Origin: an uncultured Collinsella sp.
Lineage (GTDB): Bacteria > Actinomycetota > Coriobacteriia > Coriobacteriales > Coriobacteriaceae
DNA length: 24,168 nt
NCBI GenBank assembly: GCA_900548815.1
Contig: URLR01000029.1
Span: 1 to 24,168 of the forward strand
Reading direction: 5' to 3'
A program made the translations under genes and the position numbers. Shown here one piece after another: positions 15,515-22,881 of this stretch. Position 1 is the stretch's first letter; each line of letters begins with the position of its first letter. The notes under the pieces were generated by a model. It was given only the letters and a program-made list of their open reading frames with translations. It did not search any database and was not told the origin of the DNA.

Positions 15515-16787
15515 GAATGCCCACGTCGTCGACCCGTCCGTCGAGCTTGACGGTGTCGTTGACGTCCTGATTGACGGCGACAAGATCGCCGAGGTCGGCG
15601 AGAATCTCGCCGTCGAGGGAGCCGAGGTCCGCGACCTTTCCGGCAAGTACCTCGTCCCCGGCCTGGTGGATATGCACGTTCACCTTCGCGAGCCCGGCTA
15701 CGAGGTCAAAGAGGACATCGAGAGCGGTACCCGCGCAGCTGCCAAGGGCGGCTTTACCGGCGTGTGCTCCATGCCCAACACCGATCCCGTCACCGATAAC
15801 GGTACCGTCGTGGAGTTCGTAAAGTCCCGCGCTGCCGAGGTCGGCCACTGCCGCGTCTATCCGTCGGGCGCCATGACCCGCGGTCTTAAGGGCGAGGCCA
15901 TGTCCGAGATGGGCGATATGGTCGCCCACGGCGTCGTCGCCTTCACCGACGACGGTCGCGGCGTGCAGGGCGCAGGCATGCTCCGTCGCTGCATGGACTA
16001 CGGCAAGATGTTCGGCAAGGTCTTTATGAGCCACTGCCAGGACGAGGACCTGGTCGGCCACGGCCAGATCAATGAGGGCAAGGTCTCGACCCGCCTGGCT
16101 CTCGAGGGCTGGCCGGCTGCCGGCGAGGAGCTCCAGATCGCCCGCGACATCGAGATCGCCAAGCTGACCGGTGCCAAGCTGCACATCCAGCACATCTCCA
16201 CCGCCCATGGCCTGGAGATCGTGCGTGCCGGTAAGGCCGCTGGCGTTCAGGTTACCTGCGAGGCCACCCCGCATCACATGTTCCTGACCGAGAACGACCT
16301 GGACGAGACCTACAACACCTCGCTCAAGGTCAATCCGCCGCTGCGTACCGAGGAGGATGCCGAGGCCATCCGTCAGGGCGTCATCGACGGCACCGTCGAC
16401 GCTATCGTCACCGATCACGCTCCCCACACCCCGTGGGAGAAGGCCCGCGAGTTCGAGCTTGCGCCCTTTGGCATGATCGGCCTCGAGACCTCGCTGTCGC
16501 TCGTACTCACCGAGCTGGTCAACACGGGCAAGATGAGCATGGGCCGTATGGTCGAGCTCATGGCCATCAAGCCGCGTGAGATCCTGGGCCTCGACCAGGT
16601 TCAGGTCAAGGCGGGCTCCGTTGCCGACCTGACCGTGTTCGACCCCTCTGCCACCTGGACGGTCGGCGAGGACGGTTACGAGTCGCGCGCCGAGAACTCC
16701 GGTTTTGCCGGCCGCACGCTTACCGGTCGTGCTACCGATGTGTTTGTCGGCGGTAAGCAGACGCTCGCCGACGGCTGCATCTGCTAG
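15498..16787 (+). CDS. pyrC: Dihydroorotase (class I, PyrC)
   Basis: Dihydroorotase cyclises carbamoyl-aspartate to dihydroorotate. The 429-residue amidohydrolase has the zinc motif DMHVHLREPG at 59-68, the region KEDIESGTRAAAKGGFTGV with SMPNTDP at 91-97, HIQHISTAHG, and TDHAPHTPWEKA near the C-terminal third. Length and motifs fit the long class I (Bacillus/Aquifex) type and not the short E. coli type. ATG 15498 has GGAGG 8 bases upstream, inside pyrB; an in-frame ATG at 15483 lacks an SD. A hairpin separates it from pyrK. Confidence 0.96.
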   Translation: MALLLKNAHVVDPSVELDGVVDVLIDGDKIAEVGENLAVEGAEVRDLSGKYLVPGLVDMHVHLREPGYEVKEDIESGTRAAAKGGFTGVCSMPNTDPVTDNGTVVEFVKSRAAEVGHCRVYPSGAMTRGLKGEAMSEMGDMVAHGVVAFTDDGRGVQGAGMLRRCMDYGKMFGKVFMSHCQDEDLVGHGQINEGKVSTRLALEGWPAAGEELQIARDIEIAKLTGAKLHIQHISTAHGLEIVRAGKAAGVQVTCEATPHHMFLTENDLDETYNTSLKVNPPLRTEEDAEAIRQGVIDGTVDAIVTDHAPHTPWEKAREFELAPFGMIGLETSLSLVLTELVNTGKMSMGRMVELMAIKPREILGLDQVQVKAGSVADLTVFDPSATWTVGEDGYESRAENSGFAGRTLTGRATDVFVGGKQTLADGCIC

Positions 16788-16807
16788 CATAGCCTTATCG
16801 CTTTTGT

Positions 16808-16839
16808 GCGCGGCGCCCTTGCGGTGCCGCGCTTTCTAT
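16808..16839 (+). terminator. Hairpin with weak T-tract between pyrC and pyrK
   Basis: GCGCGGC (16808-16814) pairs with GCCGCGC (16826-16832), and inner pairs bring the stem to 10 bp with a CTTGC loop. The tail is only TTTCTATT. It could be a partial terminator that lowers expression of pyrKDF relative to pyrBC, or a processing site. Confidence 0.5.
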
Positions 16840-16879
16840 TCGTTTGGACCATGCAACCGCATGGGGGATTGGAGCGTTT

Positions 16880-17671
16880 ATGCCCACACCTTCCACTGCA
16901 CGCATGCATGACTTCGAGGTCGTCTCGAACCGGGAGATTGCCGACGGCGTCTTCTCGCTCGTCATCTCGGCCCCCAAGCTTGCAAGTGCGCTCAAGCCCG
17001 GTCAGTTTGTGAACATCGCCGTACCCGGTGATGCGTCCTCGCTGCTTCGCGTGCCCCTGAGCTACTACCGCGCCGACGCCGAGGCCGGCACCGTCGAGCT
17101 GTGGTACGCCGTCGTGGGCGACGATACCCGTCGTTTGTCCCAGATGGGCCCTGGCTCCTCCTCTAACCTGCTGGGCCCCGGTGGCCGTGGCTGGATGGTA
17201 CCCGAGGGCACCAGGAAGGCCCTGCTCGTCGCCGGTGGCATCGGCGTTCCGCCTGTGCTGTGTCTTGCCGGTATGCTTGCCGAGCAGAGTGTTGATGTGG
17301 ACGTGTGCCTGGGCTTTGGCACCGCTTCCAAGGCCGTGGGCATCGACGAGTTCCGCGCGCTGGGCGCCACGGTTAACGTGTGCACCGACGATGGCACGCT
17401 GGGCACGCACGGTTTTTGCACCGACCCGGCAGCCGAGCTGCTCGGCGAGGGCGGCTACGACTACGTCGCCAGCTGCGGTCCCGCCGTCATGATGAAGAAA
17501 GTCGCCGCCGCTGCCGCCGAGGCCGGTGCGTACTGCGAGGTGTCGCTCGAGCGCATGATGAGCTGTGGCTTTGGCGCCTGCAACACCTGCAATGTCGAGA
17601 CGGTCGACGGTATGAAGGGTGCTTGCATGTGCGGCCCCGTGTTCGATGCTTCCAAGGTGGTGGTCTTCTAG
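16880..17671 (+). CDS. pyrK: Dihydroorotate dehydrogenase B, FAD/[2Fe-2S] electron-transfer subunit
   Basis: PyrK passes electrons from PyrD's FMN through a [2Fe-2S] cluster and FAD to NAD+. The 263 residues have the FAD motif RVPLSYY at 57-63, the NAD-binding VAGGIGVPP at 117-125, CGPAVM near 199-204, and the cluster cysteines C229, C234, C237 and C249, followed by GPVF, matching the L. lactis PyrK pattern. ATG 16880 is chosen for GGAG 5 bases upstream; the frame is open to 16844. The stop overlaps the pyrD GTG by one base, in keeping with the two subunits forming one complex. Confidence 0.94.
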   Translation: MPTPSTARMHDFEVVSNREIADGVFSLVISAPKLASALKPGQFVNIAVPGDASSLLRVPLSYYRADAEAGTVELWYAVVGDDTRRLSQMGPGSSSNLLGPGGRGWMVPEGTRKALLVAGGIGVPPVLCLAGMLAEQSVDVDVCLGFGTASKAVGIDEFRALGATVNVCTDDGTLGTHGFCTDPAAELLGEGGYDYVASCGPAVMMKKVAAAAAEAGAYCEVSLERMMSCGFGACNTCNVETVDGMKGACMCGPVFDASKVVVF

Positions 17672-18594
17672 TGGGTACCGTGAACATGGCCGTCGATTTC
17701 GGCGGCGTCAAGATGCAGAACCCCATCAACACCGCAGCCGGTACCTTTGGCTACGGTTGGCAGTTCCAGAACTTCTTTGATGTTTCCCAGCTGGGCGCCA
17801 TCACCACCAAGGGTTGCGCTGCCGAGCCCTGGCCCGGCAACCCCGCGCCCCGCATGGCCGAGATCCCGGGCGGTATGATCAACTCCGTGGGCCTTCAGAA
17901 CCCCGGCGTGGCCGCCTTTGCCCGCGAGTCCGGTCCGTGGCTCGAACAGCTGTCCAAGGACGGCTGCCAGGTCATCTGTCAGGTTGCCGGGCACTCCGTT
18001 GACGAGTTTGTCCGCGCACTCGAGATGTATGTTGAGCTGTGCCCTTGGGCTGCCGGCTACGAGATCAACGTGAGCTGCCCTAATATCGCCGCCGGCGGTG
18101 CCGCCATGGGCTCCACGCCCGAGGGTGCCTCTTCCGTTATGGCTGCCTGCCGCAAGGTGACCGATAAGCCGCTTTTCGTGAAGATGGCGCCGGTCAACGT
18201 CGCCGAGATCGCCAAGGCCCTCGAGGCTGCCGGCGCCGACGGCCTTTCGGTCATCAACTCCATCCAGGGCATGGCCATCGACGTCCATACCCGCAAGTCC
18301 CGCGTGGCCAAGCCCAAGGGCGGCCTTTCGGGCCCGCTGTGCCACCACATCGCCGTTCGCATGGTCTGGGAGGTCGCCCAGGCCGTCGATATCCCCATCA
18401 ACGGCGTCGGCGGTGTCATGACTGGCGAAGATGCGGCCGAGTTTATCCTGGCTGGCGCCACCTGCGTGTCGGTCGGCATGGCCAACTTCGTCGATCCGTG
18501 CGCTTCGCTCAAGATTGCGCATGAGCTCGAGGCCTGGGCCGAGTCCCAGGGCGTGAAGGACATCAACGAACTGGTAGGTGCGTTCGAATGCTAG
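17671..18594 (+). CDS. pyrD: Dihydroorotate dehydrogenase B, catalytic subunit (class 1B)
   Basis: PyrD oxidises dihydroorotate to orotate using FMN. The 307 residues carry NPINTAAGTFGYG at the N-terminus, TTKG, EINVSCPN with the catalytic-base cysteine C136 (typical of soluble class 1 enzymes), and the FMN-phosphate region INGVGGVMTGEDAAEFILAG. The partner pyrK directly upstream marks it as the NAD-linked 1B type. GTG 17671 overlaps the pyrK stop (TAGTG) with AAGGTGG 10 bases upstream; ATG 17686 is an alternative start five codons later. It overlaps pyrF by 7 bases. Confidence 0.95.
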   Translation: MGTVNMAVDFGGVKMQNPINTAAGTFGYGWQFQNFFDVSQLGAITTKGCAAEPWPGNPAPRMAEIPGGMINSVGLQNPGVAAFARESGPWLEQLSKDGCQVICQVAGHSVDEFVRALEMYVELCPWAAGYEINVSCPNIAAGGAAMGSTPEGASSVMAACRKVTDKPLFVKMAPVNVAEIAKALEAAGADGLSVINSIQGMAIDVHTRKSRVAKPKGGLSGPLCHHIAVRMVWEVAQAVDIPINGVGGVMTGEDAAEFILAGATCVSVGMANFVDPCASLKIAHELEAWAESQGVKDINELVGAFEC

Positions 18595-19304
18595 AGACCG
18601 ATGCCCGCGACCGCGTAATCGTCGCTCTCGACTGCGACCGTGAGCGTGCGCTCGAGCTTGCCCACGAGCTTTCGGGCCATGCCGCCTGGCTCAAGGTTGG
18701 CATGACGCTCTATTACGCCGAGGGTCCTGAGATCGTCAAGACGTTCAAGGACCTGGGCTTTAAGGTCTTCCTTGACCTTAAGTTCCATGATATTCCGCAT
18801 CAGGTTCGCGGTGCCGCCCGTTCGGCCTCGCTTGCCGGTGCCGACCTGCTTTCGGTCCACGGCTTGGGTTCGGGTGCCATGCTCGCTGCCTGCCGCGAGG
18901 GTGCCGAGGAGGCGCGCGAGGACCGCGCCAGGCTCGTCGCCATCACCGTGCTCACGAGTATGAATCAGGATGCCTTGAGCGAGATCGGCGTCGAGTCGCC
19001 CGTGGCCGAGGAGGCCGCCCGCCTGGCAAAGCTCGCTCAGGCCAACGGCATCGATGGCATCGTGTGCTCGCCGATGGAGGCTCACGACATGCGTGAGCTG
19101 CTGGGTCCTGATGCCCTGATCGTGACTCCGGGTGTGCGTCCGGTGGGTGCCGCCTTAGGCGACCAGTCCCGCGTGGCGACGCCTTCCCAGGCTATCGAGC
19201 GTGGCGCAAGCCACATTGTGGTGGGCCGTCCCATCACCGGCGCCGACGATCCGGTTGCCGCCTTTGACGCTATTGTCGCTGAGCTGGTCGAAAACGTCGC
19301 CTAA
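18588..19304 (+). CDS. pyrF: Orotidine 5'-phosphate decarboxylase
   Basis: PyrF decarboxylates OMP to UMP, the last de novo step. The 238-residue protein matches the standard bacterial type. It has the catalytic DLKFHDIP (D63, K65, D68), the substrate region WLKVGM near 34-39, and TPGVRP and the phosphate-binding IVVGRPIT near the C-terminus. ATG 18588 overlaps the end of pyrD and has GGTAGGTG 7 bases upstream. It is the last gene of this pyr cluster; pyrE, expected to act just before it, is not adjacent here. Confidence 0.96.
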   Translation: MLETDARDRVIVALDCDRERALELAHELSGHAAWLKVGMTLYYAEGPEIVKTFKDLGFKVFLDLKFHDIPHQVRGAARSASLAGADLLSVHGLGSGAMLAACREGAEEAREDRARLVAITVLTSMNQDALSEIGVESPVAEEAARLAKLAQANGIDGIVCSPMEAHDMRELLGPDALIVTPGVRPVGAALGDQSRVATPSQAIERGASHIVVGRPITGADDPVAAFDAIVAELVENVA

Positions 19305-19349
19305 AAGATTCCCCTAAGTCACCACTTTTGGGTCTCATTAGCACAAAAT

Positions 19350-19407
19350 AGCCCCTGTGCCTGCGTAAACTTTCCCATCCTTTGTGTGGAATCGCAGGTC
19401 AGGGGCT
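19350..19407 (+). terminator. Long imperfect hairpin after pyrF
   Basis: AGCCCCTG-TG-CCTGCG (19350-19365) pairs with CGCAGG-T-CAGGGGCT (19393-19407) around a 27-base loop. The tail is TAACTTT, a poor U-tract. It is the only candidate end of the pyr transcript, but it is not a textbook terminator. Confidence 0.45.
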
Positions 19408-19426
19408 TAACTTTGGGCGCAGTATA

Positions 19427-19455
19427 TTGCACTTTTTGCGGGTATCGTCTAACCT
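19427..19455 (+). promoter_or_regulatory. Promoter of the mihF-gmk-rpoZ-thiI unit
   Basis: TTGCAC (19427-19432) and TAACCT (19450-19455) are separated by exactly 17 bp, giving a transcript leader of about 80 bases before mihF. A second -10-like TATAAC (19518-19523) lies nearer the gene but has no matching -35. Confidence 0.55.
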
Positions 19456-19470
19456 ATGGAGCCGCGATTG

Positions 19471-19502
19471 GGCATTTTGTACGTTCTACGTGCTAAAATG
19501 CC
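19471..19502. repeat. Inverted repeat in the mihF leader
   Basis: GGCATTTT (19471-19478) and AAAATGCC (19495-19502) are perfect complements, and two ACGT tetramers lie in the 16-base space between them. It lies just downstream of the putative start site. It could be an operator, perhaps autoregulatory, or an RNA hairpin. Confidence 0.6.
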
Positions 19503-19543
19503 AATTATTGAATCAGATATAACCCAACTTTTTGGAGGTACGA

Positions 19544-19852
19544 ATGGCACTCCCTCAGCTTACCGATGAGCAGCGCAAGCAGGCTCTTGAGAAGGCTGCT
19601 GCCGCACGTCACGCCCGCGCTGAGCTTCGCGAGCAGATCAAGAAGGGCGAGAAGTCCCTCGAGTCCGTGCTCAACTCCGATGACCCCATCGCTTCCCGCA
19701 TGAAGGTTTCCACCCTCATCGAGTCTCTCCCTGGTTATGGCAAGGCCAAGGCCGCCAAGATCATGGAGGAGCTCGGTATCTCCGCTACCCGTCGCGTCCA
19801 GGGCCTCGGCGTCCGTCAGCGCGAGCAGCTCCTCGAGCAGCTGACCAAATAA
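19544..19852 (+). CDS. mihF: Actinobacterial integration host factor
   Basis: mIHF is a nucleoid-associated DNA-binding protein of actinobacteria, first known from mycobacteriophage L5 integration, and is unrelated in fold to E. coli IHF. The 102-residue protein begins MALPQLTDEQRKQALEKAAA and has the family's helix-two-turn-helix region around LIESLPGYGKAKAAKIMEELGI near 64-85, then the RVQGLGVRQREQLLEQL end. ATG 19544 has GGAGG 5 bases upstream. It sits in the conserved actinobacterial order mihF-gmk-rpoZ. This gene is the clearest taxonomic marker in the window. Confidence 0.95.
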   Translation: MALPQLTDEQRKQALEKAAAARHARAELREQIKKGEKSLESVLNSDDPIASRMKVSTLIESLPGYGKAKAAKIMEELGISATRRVQGLGVRQREQLLEQLTK

Positions 19853-20422
19853 GTGAGCGCTCAGGATTCCAAGCTCTTTGTGATTTCTGGACCGTCAGGC
19901 GCAGGCAAGGGTACGCTCGTCACTCGTGTGCGCGAGCGCCGCTCGAATCTGGGCCTGACGGTTTCGGCTACCACGCGAGCACCACGCAAAGGTGAGGTCG
20001 ACGGCGTCAACTACTTTTTTCTGACGCGCGAGGAGTTCGACCGCCGCGTGGCAAACGGTGAGTTTGTTGAGTGGGCCGAGGTCCACGGTAACTGCTACGG
20101 CACGTTGGTGAGCGAGGTCACATCCAAGCTCGCCTCTGGCGCATCTCTGATTTTGGAGATCGATGTCCAGGGCGCCCTGCAGGTGAAGGAGCGTTTCCCC
20201 GAGGCCGTGTTGATCTTTATCAAGCCGCCTTCGCTTGAGGTACTCCGCGAGCGCCTGGTCGGTCGCGGTACCGAGACGCCCGAGACGATTGAGCTGCGTA
20301 TGGCAAACGCCGCCGATGAGCTTGCCCTTGCCGACCGCTACGACGACGTCGTGGTGAATGACGATCTCGACCGCGCGACCGATGAGCTCGTTCGCGTTCT
20401 CGATATGCATGAAAGGATCTGA
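19853..20422 (+). CDS. gmk: Guanylate kinase
   Basis: Gmk phosphorylates GMP/dGMP to GDP/dGDP. The 189 residues hold the P-loop GPSGAGKGT at 13-21, the GMP-binding TTRAPRKGEVDGVNYFF, EWAEVHGNCYGT, LILEIDVQGA, and the lid RLVGRGTETPE. The GTG start directly follows the mihF TAA; no good SD is visible, so translation probably depends on coupling to mihF. rpoZ follows after 5 bases, the classic gmk-rpoZ pairing. Confidence 0.95.
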   Translation: MSAQDSKLFVISGPSGAGKGTLVTRVRERRSNLGLTVSATTRAPRKGEVDGVNYFFLTREEFDRRVANGEFVEWAEVHGNCYGTLVSEVTSKLASGASLILEIDVQGALQVKERFPEAVLIFIKPPSLEVLRERLVGRGTETPETIELRMANAADELALADRYDDVVVNDDLDRATDELVRVLDMHERI

Positions 20423-20427
20423 GGTCC

Positions 20428-20709
20428 GTGTCCGTTGTAAAGCCTTGCATTGACGATCTTCTGGAGAAGACCGATCACAACCGCTTCCTGCTCGCTTCGC
20501 TTGCCTCCAAGCGCGCCTGCGACATCAATAGCATGTTGCGTGGCCAGCACAACCGCGTGCTTGCCGTCCAGGATGTCGATGACATCACCATCGGGCTTTC
20601 CGGTGCCGATACCATTTCGATGGCTATGGATGAGATTGTCGACGGCGACATCTCTTACGACGAGGCCCGTTATGAGAAGGCGCTCGGCCACAAGGTTGCT
20701 GAAGCCTAA
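20428..20709 (+). CDS. rpoZ: RNA polymerase omega subunit
   Basis: Omega is a small chaperone-like subunit that holds the beta' subunit in RNA polymerase. The 93-residue protein has the family signature DDLLEKTDHNRFLLASLASKRACDINSM (key residues NRF-L and AxKRAxxIN) and typical downstream helices. The GTG at 20428 has AAGGA 10 bases and GAGG 3 bases upstream. It directly follows gmk, and thiI starts with no gap after its stop. Confidence 0.92.
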   Translation: MSVVKPCIDDLLEKTDHNRFLLASLASKRACDINSMLRGQHNRVLAVQDVDDITIGLSGADTISMAMDEIVDGDISYDEARYEKALGHKVAEA

Positions 20710-21954
20710 ATGGCGGCTCGCGTCTGCCTGGTCCACTATCACGAGGTTGGACTGAAGGGTAAGAACCGCGCACATTTTGAGCATATCCTCATGGATAACA
20801 TCAAGGCGGCCTTGGCCGCCTTTTCCGTGAATGCCGTGTCTCGAATTTCCGGTTATATCCTCGTGACCTTTAACGAGCATCAGGCCGACGAGGCGGCGCG
20901 TGTCATTCGCACCGTTCCCGGCGTTGCTCGTGTGTCTTTGGCGTATCACACCAACCGCGACCCGCAGGAGTACTGCGCCGCCGCCGTGAAGGCGCTGCAC
21001 GAGTTTGGTTCCTTCGATTCGTTTAAGGTGCACGCCAAGCGCTCCAATACTGACTATGGGCTCACCTCGATTGACATCAATCGTCAGGTGGGCGAGGTGT
21101 TGTGCGAGGCGTTTCCTGATAAAAAGGTTCAGATGCACGATCCTGACGCTATGGTGCACGTACTGGTGGTCCAGGGTAGCGTCTACGTGTATGCGCGCTC
21201 CGAGCGCGGTGTGGGCGGTCTGCCGGTGGGTTCTGCCGGCAAGGTCGTGACGCTGCTGTCGTCGGGTATCGATTCTCCGGTGGCGACCTGGATGCTCGCG
21301 CGTCGCGGCGCGGTGTGCGTGCCGGTACATTTCTCCGGTCGTCCGCAGACGCCCGATACGAGCGAGTATTTGGTGCAGGACATCATCCGTGCGCTTGAGC
21401 CGGGTGTCCAGATCGGCCGCCTGTACGTGGTGCCGTTTGGTGACTGCCAGCGTGAGATTTCGGTCACCTGTCCCAGCAACCTGCGCGTGATCATGTATCG
21501 CCGTATTATGTATTCGGTTGCCGAGCGCATTGCGCACATCGAGGGCGCCAAGGCCATCGTGACGGGCGAATCGCTTGGGCAGGTTGCCTCCCAAACGCTT
21601 GAGAATATCATGGCCGTCAACGAGGCCGTGAAGATCCCCGTGTTCCGTCCTCTCATCGGTTCGGACAAGCAGGAGATCATTGCGCGTGCCGAGGAGATCG
21701 GTACGTTCGATATCTCGACTGAGGCCGCTCCCGACTGCTGCACGCTGTTTATGCCGCGCCGTCCCGAGACGCACGCCAAACTCGATGCCGTGCATGAGGC
21801 CTGGGAGTTGTTCGATCACGAGGAGATGATCGAGCGCCTGCTCAAGCAGACCGAGTATATCGACTTCGAGAGCAATACGTATAAGGCCCCTAAGACCTTA
21901 AAACGCAAACATTCGGAGCTTGCTCCGCGTGAGATTTACCAAGATCACGAGTAA
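20710..21954 (+). CDS. thiI: tRNA 4-thiouridine synthase ThiI (no rhodanese domain)
   Basis: ThiI inserts sulfur at U8 of tRNA and, in some species, feeds thiamine synthesis. The 414 residues show an N-terminal ferredoxin-like region starting VCLVHYHEVGLKGKNR, a THUMP domain to about residue 165, and a PP-loop ATPase with LLSSGIDSPVA (S184-P190). Cysteines C343 and C344 in PDCCTLFMP are candidates for the catalytic Cys. The protein ends at the length of the short Bacillus-type ThiI, without the C-terminal rhodanese domain found in E. coli. Its SD is weak, so it probably relies on coupling to rpoZ. A strong terminator follows. Confidence 0.93.
   Translation: MAARVCLVHYHEVGLKGKNRAHFEHILMDNIKAALAAFSVNAVSRISGYILVTFNEHQADEAARVIRTVPGVARVSLAYHTNRDPQEYCAAAVKALHEFGSFDSFKVHAKRSNTDYGLTSIDINRQVGEVLCEAFPDKKVQMHDPDAMVHVLVVQGSVYVYARSERGVGGLPVGSAGKVVTLLSSGIDSPVATWMLARRGAVCVPVHFSGRPQTPDTSEYLVQDIIRALEPGVQIGRLYVVPFGDCQREISVTCPSNLRVIMYRRIMYSVAERIAHIEGAKAIVTGESLGQVASQTLENIMAVNEAVKIPVFRPLIGSDKQEIIARAEEIGTFDISTEAAPDCCTLFMPRRPETHAKLDAVHEAWELFDHEEMIERLLKQTEYIDFESNTYKAPKTLKRKHSELAPREIYQDHE
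20803..20824 (+). repeat. GC-rich hairpin inside the start of thiI
   Basis: AAGGCGGC (20803-20810), loop CTTG, and GCCGCCTT (20815-20822) form a perfect 8-bp stem followed by only two more Ts. It lies about 95 bases into thiI in an Ala-rich stretch. It may simply reflect alternating GCG/GCC codons. Confidence 0.4.
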
Positions 21955-21964
21955 TTTTGTGCAT

Positions 21965-21997
21965 AGACCGACGATGCGCCTGCATCGTCGGTCTTTT
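21965..21997 (+). terminator. Intrinsic terminator after thiI
   Basis: AGACCGACGATGC (21965-21977) pairs perfectly with 21982-21994 across a GCCT tetraloop, and TTT follows. It lies 11 bases past the thiI stop and closes the mihF-gmk-rpoZ-thiI unit. Confidence 0.88.
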
Positions 21998-22167
21998 GCT
22001 ATCTGGGCATTTTGCGGCTAAGTGTTCATTTGCTGACGTGTGCCTGAATAAATGGACAGATTTGTGCAAGGTTTTGGTCGGTTTTTGGTTTGACCGCTAA
22101 AACCGGTTTTGGAGCGTGGCTGTTGCAGGGCTCCTTTCCTGACACGATGGTGTTGGGAGGTTTTGCT

Positions 22168-22881
22168 ATGGCGCAGCGCGAACAACACGAACGGGTCAAA
22201 CGGATGGACCGCTTGGCGGACAAGCTGCTCGGTCATAAGGCAGTGGTGATGGCGATACTGGTCGTCATTGCGATGGCGAGCGGCTTGGCGATGGCGAACC
22301 TTGGCGGCGGTGCCGGTGGTGTGTCGTTTGAGCGCACTGACGGTACGGGCTCGTTGGTGGAGCCGGGATCCGGTGATGCCTCGAGCGGAAAGACATCCGA
22401 AGGTTCTTCGACTAAGGCTTCTGCCGCGGCAGAGGTCTATGTCGATGTCGATGGCGCCGTTGTGTCGCCCGGTGTATATCGCCTCAAGGATGGCGCGCGG
22501 GTGGCTCAGGCGATTGATGCCGCCGGCGGGCTGGCGCCCGAGGCAGACGTTACGGGGCTCAATCGGGCATCTAAGGTCGTCGATGGACAGAAGATTCACG
22601 TTCCAACGGTAGGGGAGCAGCAGGCGTCCATTGCGGAAGCCGGTGTTGTTGGTGGGGCTTCCGCATCATCGGGTGTGAGTGGCGCAACAGGCCTACTAAA
22701 TATCAATACGGCAAGCGCGGCAGAGCTACAGACGCTCTCGGGCATCGGTCCCTCCATGGCCCAGTCGATTATCGATGAGCGGACAAAGAACGGTGCTTTT
22801 GCTTCGGTTGACGATCTGATGCGTGTGTCGGGAATCGGCGAGAAGAAGCTTGCCAAAATCAAAGATTGCATCTGCGTATGA
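22168..22881 (+). CDS. comEA: Competence protein ComEA (SLBB + helix-hairpin-helix DNA receptor)
   Basis: ComEA binds incoming double-stranded DNA at the outer face of the membrane during transformation. The 237 residues have one membrane helix at about 25-45, a low-complexity Gly/Ser linker, an SLBB domain at about 89-147 (VYVDVDGAVVSPGVYRL) and a C-terminal (HhH)2 domain at 176-237 (LLNINTASAAELQTLSGIG, then VSGIGEKKLAKI). ATG 22168 is chosen for GGGAGG 7 bases upstream; the frame is open to 22090 but without an SD. A perfect palindrome AAAACCGGTTTT lies upstream at 22099-22110. The stop overlaps the comEC start by 4 bases (ATGA). Confidence 0.93.
   Translation: MAQREQHERVKRMDRLADKLLGHKAVVMAILVVIAMASGLAMANLGGGAGGVSFERTDGTGSLVEPGSGDASSGKTSEGSSTKASAAAEVYVDVDGAVVSPGVYRLKDGARVAQAIDAAGGLAPEADVTGLNRASKVVDGQKIHVPTVGEQQASIAEAGVVGGASASSGVSGATGLLNINTASAAELQTLSGIGPSMAQSIIDERTKNGAFASVDDLMRVSGIGEKKLAKIKDCICV

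Noticed and set aside
22018..22599. Minus-strand open frame upstream of and across comEA
   Set aside because: It lies antisense to comEA, has no domain and no convincing RBS.
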